DNA of 64,000 bases from Coccinella septempunctata (GCF_907165205.1 NC_058196.1:28252501-28316500), one strand, 5' to 3'; positions 48,501 through 60,075 are shown, numbered from the stretch's first letter. Notes: generated from the letters alone by a model not told the origin. Numbers and translations: made by a program.

Positions 48501-51500
48501 CTGAAAAGAGAGCACAGGTGACTATGACTCTCTTCAGCGTTTGGGAACATCGCAAAGCAATTTTGAAAATGTCTAAGCCCAAACATCAAGAAAATTTTGG
48601 AAATCTGTAGAGTATCGCTGAGAGTACGCGATGCACGAGTAAAAAGCACAAAAATGTGGTATTCAAGGTGGTATTCAGATGATTCAAAATCTTTTTTTCG
48701 TTGAAAAAACTTGATATATAATGCCTATTCGTACTAGGATATATATTCAGAGTAATACTAGAATACTTCACCTCTAGTATCTTATAAATCTAATTTTTCT
48801 CACTGTTCACTCAGTTCAGTTGGGATCTTTTGCGAATCGAAGTAGATGCATCGAATGATTTAAAGTAACTCTTATCTCTTTCATCGAACTAGATGAGAAT
48901 CTAATCCAAGCAACCCCAGAAACATCGAAATTGACCACCATCAAGACCATTAACGAAGTAAAACTCATACCAACAGCTTGTCTTTTGGGGTCTTAAAATT
49001 TTATCCATTAATCTTAGTGGAGAACAGATGGATTGCGTACTCCTAGTCATTTACCCGTTAAACTAACCGTATAGAATCGATAATTCAAAGCGAATATTTG
49101 GTTCCTGTTCAGCCATAAAATCGTCTAACTTGCAACTATCCCGGCCAAACTTAAGCCCACGCAGAGATCCAAGGTGCACCTATGTGAATAGGCGAATTTC
49201 TCTGTACCTCACTACATACATCTGCTAAGAGGTGTTTATTTATAAAAGCTAAATGGTTGTCTTTATCTCCTATACTCATATATCAACTGGTTGCCACCGT
49301 TGAATTAATAGTTGAATAACATAATACCGGATAAACCTAAAAGGAGGTGATATAACATTTGCAATACGAAATCAACTACTTCCGGAGTGTCTCAGTTCCA
49401 GCAAAAAAGACCATTTTTTACAAGCGCCTGCAGAAATATGTTCCAAGGCATCAAATGAATAGTTCTCTCAACAACCTGAGTATTAAACTGAAAACAGAAT
49501 TATATGAGCTCTCAAACCACGACACGTGTTTCGCTATCACAGTAGCATCTTCAGGGGGGGTGAAATTAAACACCAATGTTACCTTCACCCAGGAAGGTCA
49601 GTCAGTGTATGGATTCACAGCAAATCACCTTACTCTGAGAAAACACTTTATATTTTTGTCTGACAAATTCATGGTGACAATTGGTCTTCATAACAACAAC
49701 AGTTCTTTTGTAGATCATGGAATCTTTCGCAAATATGGTCCCACCCAAGGCCACCGTCATAAGAGGTGGTGAAACGATGTCAATAGTCTCAAGAGAAATA
49801 GTAGTAGGTGACTTGGTGGATATGAAATTTGGGGATCGCATACCGGCAGATATACGAATCATACAAAGCCAGGGATTTAAGGTAAGAAGATTTGAATTTC
49901 AACATAAACTAATCGGGTTTGTATGTAATATGTACTAATCTGTGGCAGATAGTCTAACACAGCCATAGAGGCCCCACTTTTTTCTTCTGATTTTCTCTTT
50001 TCGTCACTTTGCCACGAATATCTGTCATTCGTACTTTGCTCATACGTCCCTCAGACGTATCCAAACCTCACTCATTTTTACACGAACGTGGATAACTCAA
50101 ATTTTTCTTCAGATTTTCCCTTTTCGTCACTTTGTCAAAAACATCTGTCATTCGTACTTTTCTGATACGTCCCTCAGACGTATCCAAACATCACTAATTT
50201 TCACACAAACGTGGATACCCCACTTTTTTCTTCGGATTTTCTCTTTTCGTCACTTTGCCACGAACATCTGTCATACGTACTTTGCTAATACGTCCCTCAG
50301 ACGTATGCAAACCTCACTAATTTTCACACAAACGTGGATACCCCAATTTTTTCTTCGGATTTCCTCTTTTCGTCACTTTGCCACGAACATCTTTCATTCG
50401 AGCTTTCCTAATACGTCCCTCAAAAGTATCCTAACCTCACTCATATTCACACAAACATGGATACCCCACTTTTTTCTTCTGATTTTCTCTTTTCGTCACT
50501 TTGCCGCGAACATCTGTCATTCGTACTTTGCTAATACGTCCCTCAGACGTATCCAAACCTCACTCATTTTCACACAAACGTGGATACCCCACTTTTTTCT
50601 TCGGATTTTCTCTTTTCGTCACTTTGCCACGAACATCTGCCATTCTCACTCAGTCTCGCACATTCGTGGAGACCCCACTTCTGTGGGAACCAATTTTAAC
50701 GTCCTTGGTGGGACACTTCTTTCTTCGGATCTTCTGTTTCCATCACAGCCGCCACGAACATCTGCCATTCTCACTCAGTCTCACACATTCGTGGAGACCC
50801 CACTCTGTGGGAACCAATTTTAACGTCCTTGGTGGGACACTTCTTTCTTCGGATCTTCTGTTTCTATCACAGCCGCCACGAACATCTGCCATTCCCACTC
50901 AGTCTCGCACATTCGTGGAGACCCCACTTCTGTGGAAACCAATTTTAACGTCCTTGGTGGGACACTTCTTTCTTCGGATCTTCTGTTTCCATCATAGCCG
51001 CCACGAACATCTGCCATTCCCACTCAGTCTCGCACATTCGTGGAGACCCCACTTCTGTGGAAACCAATTTTAACGTCCTTGGTGGGACACTTCTTTCTTC
51101 GGATCTTCTGTTTCCATCACAGCCGCCACGAACATCTGCCATTCCCACTCAGTCTCGCAAATTCGTGGGGACCCCACTTCTGTGGAAACCAATTTTAACG
51201 TCCTTGGTGGGACACTTCTTTCTTCGGATCTTCTGTTTCTATCACAGCCGCCACGAACATCTGCCATTCTCACTCAGTCTCGCACATTCGTGGAGACCCC
51301 ACTTCTGTGGAAACCAATTTTACCGTCCTTGGTGGGACACTTCTTTCTTCGGATCTTCTGTTTCCATCACAGCCGCCACGAACATCTGCCATTCCTACTC
51401 AGTCTCGCACATTCGTGGCGACCCCACTTCTGTGGAAACCAATTTTAACGTCCTTGGTGGGACACTTCTTTCTTCGGATCTTCTGTTTCCATCACAGCCG

Positions 51501-54500
51501 CCACGAACATCTGCCATTCCCACTCAGTCTCGCACATTCGTGGAGACCCCACTTCTGTGGAAACCAATTTTAACGTCCTTGGTGGGACACTTCTTTCTTC
51601 GGATCTTCTGTTTCCATCATAGCCGCCACGAACATCTGCCATTCCCACTCAGTCTCGCACATTCGTGGAGACCCCACTCTGTGGGAACCAATTTTAACGT
51701 CCTTGGTGGGACACTTCTTTCTTCGGATCTTCTGTTTCTATCACAGCCGCCACGAACATCTGCCATTCCCACTCAGTCTCGCACATTCGTGGAGACCCCA
51801 CTTCTGTGGAAACCAATTTTAACGTCCTTGGTGGGACACTTCTTTCTTCGGATCTTCTGTTTCCATCATAGCCGCCACGAACATCTGCCATTCCCACTCA
51901 GTCTCGCACATTCGTGGAGACCCCACTTCTGTGGAAACCAATTTTAACGTCCTTGGTGGGACACTTCTTTCTTCGGATCTTCTATTTCCATCACAGCCGC
52001 CACGAACATCTGCCATTCCCACTCAGTCTCGCAAATTCGTGGGGACCCCACTTCTGTGGAAACCAATTTTAACGTCCTTGGTGGGACACTTCTTTCTTCG
52101 GATCTTCTGTTTCTATCACAGCCGCCACGAACATCTGCCATTCTCACTCAGTCTCGCACATTCGTGGAGACCCCACTTCTGTGGAAACCAATTTTACCGT
52201 CCTTGGTGGGACACTTCTTTCTTCGGATCTTCTGTTTCCATCACAGCCGCCACGAACATCTGCCATTCCCACTCAGTCTCGCACATTCGTGGCGACCCCA
52301 CTTCTGTGGAAACCAATTTTAACGTCCTTGGTGGGACACTTCTTTCTTCGGATCTTCTGTTTCCATCACAGCCGCCACGAACATCTGCCATTCCCACTCA
52401 GTCTCGCACATTCGTGGAGACCCCACTTCTGTGGAAACCAATTTTAACGTCCTTGGTGAGACACTTCTTTCTTCGGATCTTCTGTTTCCATCACAGCCGC
52501 CACGAACATCTGCCATTCCCACTCAGTCTCGCACATTCGTGGAGACCCCACTTCTGTGGAAACCAATTTTAACGTCCTTGGTGAGACACTTCTTTCTTCG
52601 GATCTTCTGTTTCCATCACAGCCGCCACGAACATCTGCCATTCCCACTCAGTCTCGCAAATTCGTGGGGACCCCACTTCTGTGGAAACCAATTTTAACGT
52701 CCTTGGTGGGACACTTCTTTCTTCGGATCTTCTGTTTCTATCACAGCCGCCACGAACATCTGCCATTCTCACTCAGTCTCGCACATTCGTGGAGACCCCA
52801 CTTCTGTGGAAACCAATTTTAACGTCCTTGGTGGGACACTTCTTTCTTCGGATCTTCTGTTTCCATCACAGCCGCCACGAACATCTGCCATTCCCACTCA
52901 GTCTCGCACATTCGTGGGGACCCCACTTCTGTGGAAAACAATTTTAACGTCCTTGGTGGGACACTTCTTTCTTCGGATCTTCTGTTTCCATCACAGCCGC
53001 CACGAACATCTGCCATTCTCACTCAGTCTCGCACATTCGTGGAGACCCCACTTCTGTGGAAACCAATTTTAACGTCCTTGGTGGGACACTTCTTTCTTCG
53101 GATCTTCTGTTTCCATCACAGCCCCCACGAACATCTGCCATTTCCACTCAGTCTCGCACATTCGTGGAGACCCCACTTCTGTGGAAACCAATTTTAACGT
53201 CCTTAGTGGGACACTTCTTTCTTCGGATCTTCTGTTTCCATCACAGCCGCCACGAACATCTGCCATTCCCACTCAGTCTCACACATTCGTGGGGACCCCA
53301 CTTCTGTGGAAACCAATTTTAACGTCCTTGGTGGGACACTTCTTTCTTCGGAACTTCTGTTTCCATCACAGCCGCCACGAACATCTGCCATTCTCACTCA
53401 GTCTCGCACATTCGTGGAGACCCCACTTCTGTGGAAACCAATTTTAACGTCCTTGGTGGGACACTTCTTTCTTCGGATCTTCTGATTCCATCACAGCCGC
53501 CACGAACATCTGCCATTCTCACTCAGTCTCGCACATTCGTGGAGACCCCACTTCTGTGGAAACCAATTTTAACGTCCTTGGTGGGACACTTCTTTCTTCG
53601 GATCTTCTGTTTCCATCACAGCCGCCACGAACATCTGCCATTCCCACTCAGTCTCGCACATTCGTGGAGACCCCACTTCTGTGGAAACCAATTTTAACGT
53701 CCTTGGTGGGACACTTCTTTCTTCGGATCTTCTGTTTCTATCACAGCCGCCACGAACATCTGCCATTCTCACTCAGTCTCGCACATTCGTGGAGACCCCA
53801 CTTCTGTGGAAACCAATTATAACGTCCTTGGTGGGACACTTTTTCTTCGGATCTTCTGTTTCCATCACAGCCGCCACGAACATCTGCCATTCCCACTCAG
53901 TCTCGCACATTCGTGGGGACCCCACTTCTGTGGAAAACAATTTTAACGTCCTTGGTGGGACACTTCTTTCTTCGGATCTTCTGTTTCCATCACAGCCGCC
54001 ACGAACATCTGCCATTCTCACTCAGTCTCGCACATTCGTGGAGACCCCACTTCTGTGGAAACCAATTTTAACGTCCTTGGTGGGACACTTCTTTCTTCGG
54101 ATCTTCTGTTTCCATCACAGCCGCCACGAACATCTGCCATTCCCACTCAGTCTCACACATTCGTGGGGACCCCACTTCTGTGGAAACCAATTTTAACGTC
54201 CTTGGTGGGACACTTCTTTCTTCGGATCTTCTGTTTCTATCACAGCCGCCACGAACATCTGCCATTTCCACTCAGTCTCACACATCGTGGGGACCCCACT
54301 TCTGTGGAAACCAATTTTAACGTCCTTGGTGGGACACTTCTTTCTTCGGATCTTCTGTTTCCATCACTGCCGCCACGAACATCTGCCATTCCCACTCAGT
54401 CTCACACATTCGTGGGGACCCCAATTCTGTGGAAACCAATTTTAACGTCCTTGGTGGGACACTTCTTTCTTCGGATCTTCTGTTTCCATCACAGCCCCCA

Positions 54501-57500
54501 CGAACATCTGCCATTCCCACTCAGTCTCACACATTCGTGGGGACACCACTTCTGTGGAAACCAATTTTAACGTCCTTGGTGGGACACTTCTTTCTTCGGA
54601 TCTTCTGTTTCCATCACTGCCGCCACGAACATCTGCCATTCCCACTCAGTCTCACACATTCGTGGAGACCCCACTTCTGTGGAAACCAATTTTAACGTCC
54701 TTGGTGGGACACTTCTTTCTTGGGATCTTCTGTTTCCATCACTGCCGCCACGAACATCTGCCATTCCCACTTAGTCTCGCACATTCGTGGGGACCCCACT
54801 TCTGTGGAAACCAATTTTAACGTCCTTGGTGGGACACTTCTTTCTTCGGATCTTCTGTTTCCATCACAGCCGCCACGAACATCTGCCATTCCCACTCAGT
54901 CTCGCACATTCGTGGGGACCCCACTTCTGTGGAAACCAATTTTAACGTCCTTGGTGGGACACTTCTTTCTTCGGATCTTCTGTTTCCATCACAGCCGCCA
55001 CGAACATCTGCCATTTCCACTCAGTCTCACACATCGTGGGGACCCCACTTATGTCGAAACCAATTTTAACGTCCTTGGTGGACACTTCTTTCTTCGGATC
55101 TTCTGTTTCCATCACAGCCGCCACGAACATCTGCCCATCTGCCATTCTCACTCAGTCTCGCACATTCGTGGAGACCCCACTTCTGTGGAAACCAATTTTA
55201 ACGTCCTTGGTGGGACACTCCTTTCTTCGGATCTTCTGTTTCCTTCACTTTGCTACGGAAATTTGTCATTCGTGCCCTAATACGTCCCTCAGACGTATAC
55301 CCAATCTCACACAGACGTGGAGACGCAACTTTTTCCTTCGATTTTTCTCTTTTCGTCACTTTCCCACGAACATCTTTCATTCTTGCTATCCTGATACGTC
55401 CCTCAGGCGTACCCAGACCTCACTCAGTCTCACACAGACGTGCAGACCCTACTTTTTTCTTCGAACTTTCTCTTTTCGTCACTTTTCCACGAACATCTGT
55501 CGTTCCTGCTTTCCTGATACGTCCCTCAGACCCTAGGTACTGGAGGGTCTTCAGGAGATCCTACAAAACATTTTCATTAACCAATGCTGACGGACATATT
55601 TTTTTTCAGGTGGATAATTCGGCATTAACAGGTGAATCTGAGCCGCAATACCGTAGCACTGAATGCACCAGCGATGATCTACTGGAGACGAAAAATTTCG
55701 CGTTTTTCTCCACGAATGCAGTTGAGGGCACTGCGAAAGGTGAGTGTGAGGTCTTCCATCTCCACCTCATGATTCTGCACCATGCAAACAAATAATTACA
55801 ACAAAAAATTACATTTCTAGGTATCGTAGTTGCCTGTGGAGATAACACGGTTATGGGGCGTATCGCAGGACTTACAGCTAGATTGCAACCTAACAAAACA
55901 CCAATTGCTAAAGAACTGGAGCATTTCATGAAGATCATCAGCTGTTGGGCATGTCTCCTTGGCTTCGTCTTCGGAGGAGCAGCTTTGGCTATGAATTATT
56001 CCTGGATTGAAGCATCCCTTTTTCTCATAGGCATAATCGTAGCCAATGTGCCCGAAGGTAAGAAGATCTTAATATACTACCACCCATATGATGATGCTTC
56101 AAATTGTGATAGCGAAACAGGTGTAGTAGTTAAAAAAATCACCTATCCTAGTTAATCTGAAGCTTGTGAGCCGAAGGATTCGTCTGCTGACACATTCAGT
56201 ATATTTTCAATTGAAGTCAGTGCCAGAATCTTATGCTTCTATCAATAATTAATCTCGGAAAGCGGTAATTACGAATAGGTCAGCGGTATTTGACATATAG
56301 TAATACACAGATATAAATAAAACCTAGAAAATGTCAGGAGTACATTTCGTGAGTCCTAAATCACTCGGAAGCTAAACTGAAATAATTTTGTACCTATCTA
56401 GTTTTTTGTTTTCACACATTTTGATCGTAATCCGTAGGTTTTTCCTCTTCGAAGTAGTTCACTTACCCAGCTTGCATCATTTTGGCGTCGAAACAAAGAT
56501 CTGAAAAAAAAAATATTTAGTACACAAACAATAATTTAAAAATCAATATCAATAACAATTATCAAATTCACAAGTAATCTTGAGACATGGAAATTGTAGA
56601 AAGTAAATAATAATTAATAATAACAATCATCAATCATAAAAGAAGACATTGGAGGCGAAACAATTCTTGCAGAAAATCGATACAATGAAAAATACCGCCA
56701 ATTTTTTATCTGAATTCGTTAAATCTCGGATGATATAGACCAAATTTCAGGATTGCTGGCAACTGTGACAGTTTGCCTTTCCGTGACAGCAAAGAGAATG
56801 GCAGGAAGAAACTGCTTGGTGAAAAACCTGGAGGCTGTCGAAACTTTGGGATCTACATCGGTGATTTGTTCGGACAAAACCGGTACGTTGACCCAGAATA
56901 AAATGACAGTGTGTCATTTTTGGTGCGACAACATAACGAACAATGCCGATATCAGTGTGCAACAGAACGCGGCTGAAAACTACAAGAACAGCGAAGGTAA
57001 GATTAGTTTAGTCGCCATTCTTCTTTCTACTACTCATTCATTTTCCCGAAACGAAACCCAAATACCCGAAAAGCGAGCGTGAAAAACGTTTTGAAAATAT
57101 AATGAGGCTTGACCTGGCCAGCCAATACGTCATCATCCTTCCTACAGGCTCTCAAATGAATTATCCCTCCTCTCTACATCTTCGCCAGAGAGTGATACTA
57201 ACGAAAAACTGGGTCTAATACCTTACCAGTTTATATTGAACATCTGCATTTATAGATAAGTTGAATTCAGACAATTTTACAGCCTTCAAACACTTGATGA
57301 GATGCGCAACACTTTGCAATCGAGCAGAATTCGTTAATGGTCAAGATGGCGAACCCATCGCCTCTAGAGCAGTTCGCGGCGACGCCTCAGAGGAAGCCAT
57401 ATTGAAATTCGTTGAACTTTCCCATATCCATGGATCCCCAGCTGAATTCAGAAAGAAGCATCCCAAACTATTAGAAATTCCATTCAGTTCAACCACTAAA

Positions 57501-60075
57501 TATCAGGTAAACAGGGATAATAGACATGAAGATTGACCACACATTAGTGTGGGCTGGCCTACTTTTCTTAATACTCAACTTCTTTTTAGATAAGTATTCA
57601 TGTGATGGAGGGTAGATGCCTCATGGTCATGAAGGGCGCACCAGAACGCATTTTGGCAAGATGCTCCAAGATATTCATAGACGGCACCACGAAAGATATG
57701 ACCGAAAATCACAGGCTTCAATGCGACAACGCCTGCATACAATTGGCCGAAAAGGGGGAAAGAGTCTTGGGTTTCTGCGATCTCTTGCTAGACGAACAGT
57801 ACACTCCAGACTACAAGTTCTGTGCTGAGCCAGCGAATTTTCCGAGGAAAAATCTACGTTTCGTGGGATTCATGGCACTCATAGACCCGCCGAGGCCGCA
57901 AGTACCCGACGCGGTCGACAGATGTCGGATGGCTGGTATAAGGGTTGTCATGGTGACCGGAGATCATCCAGTAATTGTTTTTTTTTATCTCATCAATTTC
58001 TCATGCATACGATCATGCACATCCTTCCTGTTTACCATGAAGTCTAGTTCAACCAGACCTACTCTAATTGCAGATAACCGCCAAAGCAATAGCGAAGGAA
58101 GTGGGCATCATCAAAAGCAAAGAATCGCTAGATGTGTCCAACGTTGGTGTCATAGAAACGATACCGCCTCAGTTGAAAGACACAGCCATCGTAATCCATG
58201 GTACGGCGCTAAGAGATATGACTAACCAGGAGTTGGATCACATTCTACGCAACTTCAAGGAGATTGTGTTCGCCAGGACATCTCCCACGCAGAAGCTGCA
58301 AATAGTTGAGGGTTTTCAGAGGTTAGGAAAGATTGGTAAGGACCCAATAAGAAACTTGCACCGCCGTCTTCCATTGGATAAGTTTGAAAATGATTTTTTT
58401 TCTGTTATTATTGTACCTTGCACATTTTTCTTGTTTTGTTCATTAGTTAGTCCAAATAAGATTACTTTCTGGAGACTCCAACGATTCAAATTTCGTTTCG
58501 ATTCCAGTGGCGGTAACTGGAGATGGTGTTAACGACGCCCCAGCGCTGAAGAAAGCGGACATTGGTATCGCCATGGGTATCAGTGGTACTGAGGTGTCCA
58601 AGCAATCTGCAGATATGATACTGCTGGACGATAACTTCGCCTCCATAATAACCGGGGTGGAGGAGGGACGAAGAATATTTGACAACTTGAAGAAATCCAT
58701 TGCGTACACGCTGGCCTCAAACGTCCCAGAGATTTTACCATTCTTAGCATTCGTTATTCTCAACATTCCACTGCCATTAGGTGAGTACTCGGAAACATTT
58801 CCTCTTTATATATTGTTGTAGCACTATCTCCTACAGTGAAACTTCCTGAGGAGGCAGAGGGACCTACTTAGGGTCGTAACAATGAGTTTCTTTTTAGGTA
58901 TCATGGCCATTCTTTGCATAGATCTCCTCACAGACATGTTGCCAGCAATCAGCTTAGCCTATGAAGACGCAGAGAGCGATATAATGTCTCGGCCGCCTAG
59001 AGATCCTGAAGTGGATAAACTTGTCACGCCGAAGCTCTACTTCCTTGCTTACGGTCACATAGGAATGGTTGAGGCTGCTTGTGGGTTCTTCATCTACTTC
59101 ATGATCATGGCTGAGCATGGATTCAGACCTACAGATCTATTCAGTAAGTATTCTTGCGTTTTATCGTCGAAACTAGAGTTTTTTCCATTGTTGTGGTTTT
59201 CTAGATCTTAGGGAAGCATGGGATTCCCCACATATAAACGATCTCATGGATTCTTACGGACAAGAGTGGTCATTTGAAAGCAGAAAAACTCTGGAATACA
59301 CCTGTTACACTGCATTTATGATCTCTGTGGTGGTTACCCAATGGGCTGACCTATTGGTGTGTAAAACAAGAATAAACTCAATTGTTGAACAAGGTGAGTG
59401 AACTGGACAATCAATAAAGTTTTGGCTTATGACTCTAATCAGTGAGTTGGCTTCTAAATTGTTCATATTTAAGATTTTATTGAGTACCTGTTTTTGTGTG
59501 TTCTCAGATTTCTGTGTGAACAGCAATTCATTTTTATCTTCATATCAAACACTTTCCAAGATTTGAATCCTCAAGTCTGTTGGCTACTATCTACTATAGT
59601 TATCTGATTTATTTATTGGTTTCAGGGATGAATAACGTAATATTGAACATCAGTTTGGTGGTTGAAACAGTTGTTGCATGTATGCTCTCTTATCTACCAC
59701 TGATGAATTATTTGAAATTTTACCCTGTTATGTTCAGATGGTGAGTATGAAATAAGAATGATAAGAAAACTGGTTAGAACAAGATTATGGACATTTCCTC
59801 CTGAAAAATGGAAAGACAAATATAAAACAAAGGCTCATTTCATTCTTTCTTCAAAATTTGTTTCCATAAAACATTTCAAGAAACTGTTTTCTTTTTTGTT
59901 ATATTTTCTATCAGTTATAATATATTAAAAAACTTTATCAGCTTATAAAATCGTTTTTTGCAGGTGGTTATACTGCATACCATTTGCCATTTTCATTGTT
60001 ATATTTGATGAATTCCGAAAATGGCGCATGAGGAGAAATATGGATGGTTACTTCCATGAAACCACCTACTATTAG
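39538..60075 (+). CDS. Na+/K+-ATPase alpha subunit, divergent paralogue, complete
   Basis: P-type cation pump of the plasma membrane. Fifteen exons join in phase to 1017 aa: 39538-39658, 48025-48174, 48264-48436, 49714-49881, 55610-55739, 55821-56057, 56751-56996, 57256-57506, 57590-57970, 58074-58335, 58508-58780, 58898-59143, 59205-59393, 59626-59740, 59964-60075. Visible motifs: TGES (211-214), ANVPEG in TM4, CSDKTGTLT with phosphorylated Asp368, MVMKGAPERI (Lys507), MVTGDHPITAKAIA, VTGDGVNDAPAL, SIAYTLASNVPEI in TM5, CIDLLTDMLPAISLAYE in TM6, beta-subunit site SYGQEW (896-901), and the C-terminal Tyr-Tyr. The TM1-TM2 loop is altered (Arg110, equal to position 111 of the mammalian enzyme), so it is probably a duplicated, specialised isoform. 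Intron 1 contains two antisense genes; introns 1 and 4 contain tandem arrays. The start ATG at 39538 is the first in frame; the exon-1 to exon-2 join across 8.4 kb rests on phase plus family similarity. Confidence 0.93.
40143..41382. repeat. 175-bp tandem array, about 7 copies
   Basis: Units begin near 40147 and repeat about every 175 bp, each with CTACGATTATTTTTCTGGGA, GTGTCGAAAAGTGACCTTCG, GACCAAACGGTTGCA and TCGATGAAATTTCG; a partial eighth copy fades out after 41345. Copies differ by a few bases each. Open frames of 66 codons recur with the same period only because the unit lacks stops in one frame. It lies in intron 1 of the ATPase gene. Confidence 0.95.
41383..42194. other. Non-coding, downstream of LDLa gene
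   Basis: No gene. It includes the presumed 3' UTR of the minus-strand gene ending at 42195; no convincing polyadenylation hexamer was picked out. Confidence 0.35.
42195..43148 (-). CDS. Single-pass membrane protein with CUB-like and LDLa modules
   Basis: Uninterrupted 317-aa frame starting at an ATG. Residues 1-17 form a hydrophobic signal peptide (MNYIVLFLLLFYATLVT). Residues about 20-175 form an ectodomain with Cys at 40, 75, 110 and 134 and beta-rich pattern that I read as CUB-like, though this is tentative. Residues 185-227 are an LDL-receptor class A module with six Cys (185, 193, 201, 208, 214, 227) and an acidic calcium-site segment FDGNDED. A transmembrane helix spans about 233-257, followed by a 60-residue cytoplasmic tail with an acidic NEDED stretch and a CFC motif. 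Such proteins usually act as receptors or co-receptors; the ligand is unknown. It lies antisense in intron 1 of the ATPase gene, next to another secreted-protein gene on the same strand. I do not recognise a named orthologue. Confidence 0.82.
   Translation of the reverse strand: MNYIVLFLLLFYATLVTNFVSYNWDNNSNNTHYIDLTSQCIDNSNQNLFIPLGVGAADGVSLLISQISPDRFPNCAIYFNIARDHPSHLQIIVIEYLDNKHSFTEMIQGCLGKNKIGYLSLKEVDPDGKIIYVCTKFQAGKYGIPVFVHAGFAKVVLLQISATEIFHSMKITFTAGRALGRHEYCNSTYEIQCTIGRDTICINKALSCDKNINCGVFDGNDEDYKICSVSRFAYLWIVVLAGLVTLVLVFVIFVYLLKTYIAKITDNFFIFNEDEDNKLVIKSQLNSHVWQNIRRFVKDPPCFCQGTSDTNASVTSD
43231..43548 (+). mobile_element. Fragment of a second mariner family
   Basis: The plus strand reads LLDNAKPHTS (second catalytic Asp) and, 34 residues on, HPPYSPDLAPSDYHLFLSM (third Asp), then GGVKLSSREACENW, a stop and a further in-frame remnant ending near 43548. 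The sequence is clearly different from copies A-D, so it is another mariner lineage, 5'-truncated. It sits about 80 bp upstream of the LDLa gene's start, on the opposite strand. Confidence 0.88.
43549..44061. other. Spacer and 3' UTR of secreted-protein gene
   Basis: AT-rich, no gene. Contains the probable 3' UTR of the minus-strand gene ending at 44062. Confidence 0.4.
43915..43920 (-). terminator. Candidate polyadenylation signal of secreted-protein gene
   Basis: AATAAA on the minus strand, about 140 bp beyond the stop codon at 44062. Position and sequence are typical; use is unverified. Confidence 0.5.
44062..47202 (-). CDS. Secreted 696-aa protein: duplicated Cys module, Gly/His and acidic repeats
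   Basis: Two coding exons, 47202-47152 and 46101-44062, join in phase 0. Exon 1 encodes the signal peptide MKFITESVALILVTLTQ. Residues 31-60 and 85-114 are two copies of C-x3-C-x21-C-x2-C-W with period 54 (second copy ends TSCGSCWSSIY). Residues about 190-345 are rich in Gly, His, Ile and Ser (IYGIGG, GIHASAG). Residues about 347-460 are acidic and Gln/His-rich, with three near-identical ESHQEEx heptads at 381-401. Residues about 488-696 form a Cys-containing C-terminal domain (VVCFCK, LKTCG, RGCIVKISRCVVDD, FSCGNKH, IKCGL). I recognise no family. The signal peptide, Cys pairs and low-complexity centre suggest a secreted structural or matrix, adhesive or reproductive protein; that is inference. 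It is antisense in ATPase intron 1. Confidence 0.85.
46102..47151 (-). other. Intron of secreted-protein gene
   Basis: Donor CAG|GTAATT and acceptor ATTTAG|GTC. About 1.05 kb, AT-rich, without visible exons. A short signal-peptide exon followed by a large exon is common in genes for insect secreted proteins. Confidence 0.75.
47222..47259 (-). promoter_or_regulatory. Possible core promoter of secreted-protein gene
   Basis: On the minus strand a TATATC motif (47259-47254) lies 34 bases upstream of TCAGTT (47227-47222), the arthropod initiator consensus. The initiator A (47225) would give a short 5' UTR of about 22 nt before the ATG at 47202. Spacing is slightly longer than usual, so confidence is modest. 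Confidence 0.35.
47638..47770 (+). repeat. Solo end related to the 45-bp TIR element
   Basis: GCGCGTTTGATAAAATTGGT followed by GGTCAAGTAGGCTACGGAATTTTGAA is a diverged match to the left end of the element at 12882-14141, and similarity continues through the TAGTTCTTAGCT segment. No right end was seen nearby. Confidence 0.55.
47894..47913. repeat. (AT)n microsatellite
   Basis: A run of alternating TA just upstream of ATPase exon 2, inside intron 1. Confidence 0.8.
48437..49713 (+). other. ATPase intron 3
   Basis: 1.3 kb between donor AAG|GTAAGA and acceptor TTTGTAG. Part of it can be read as open frames (for example from 49359), but with no similarity. No other feature seen. Confidence 0.7.
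49965..50640. repeat. Diverged left border of the satellite array
   Basis: About six units of 120-124 bp marked by TTTTCGTCACTTTGCCACGAA (with variation) at about 50001, 50123, 50247, 50370, 50493 and 50616. They carry CATACGTCCCTCAGACGTAT and TCACACAAACGTGGATACCC in place of the central units' sequences. They are related to, but older or more diverged than, the 125-bp core units. Confidence 0.88.
50640..55235. repeat. 125-bp satellite array, about 37 copies, inside ATPase intron 4
   Basis: Highly uniform tandem units of 125 bp, each with CGCCACGAACATCTGCCATT, CACTCAGTCTCGCACATTCG, CCCCACTTCTGTGGAAACCA and TTTTAACGTCCTTGGTGGGA. Units differ by few substitutions and rare 1-bp deletions. Because 125 is not a multiple of 3 and the unit has few stops, long frames up to 296 codons appear on both strands; they are artefacts. 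The array fills nearly all of the intron between the exon ending ...SQGFK and the exon with TGES. Confidence 0.97.
55236..55540. repeat. Diverged right border of the satellite array
   Basis: Two to three units of about 122 bp with TTTTCGTCACTTTCCCACGAA and TGATACGTCCCTCAG, like the left border and unlike the core. It stops about 70 bp before ATPase exon 5. Confidence 0.85.
56058..56750 (+). other. ATPase intron 6
   Basis: 0.7 kb between VPEG|GTAAGA and the acceptor AAATTTCAG. AT-rich, with an (AAT)n-like stretch near 56600. No exon or repeat recognised. Confidence 0.7.

Noticed and set aside
50305..54820. Long open frames (up to 296 codons) on both strands of the satellite
   Set aside because: They recur every 125 bp in all frames, have no codon-use signal and arise because the unit contains few stop codons.
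57602..58225. 207-codon frame as a single exon
   Set aside because: Its second half reads through ATPase intron 9 and then the wrong frame of exon 10; splice sites at 57970 and 58074 restore the family sequence.
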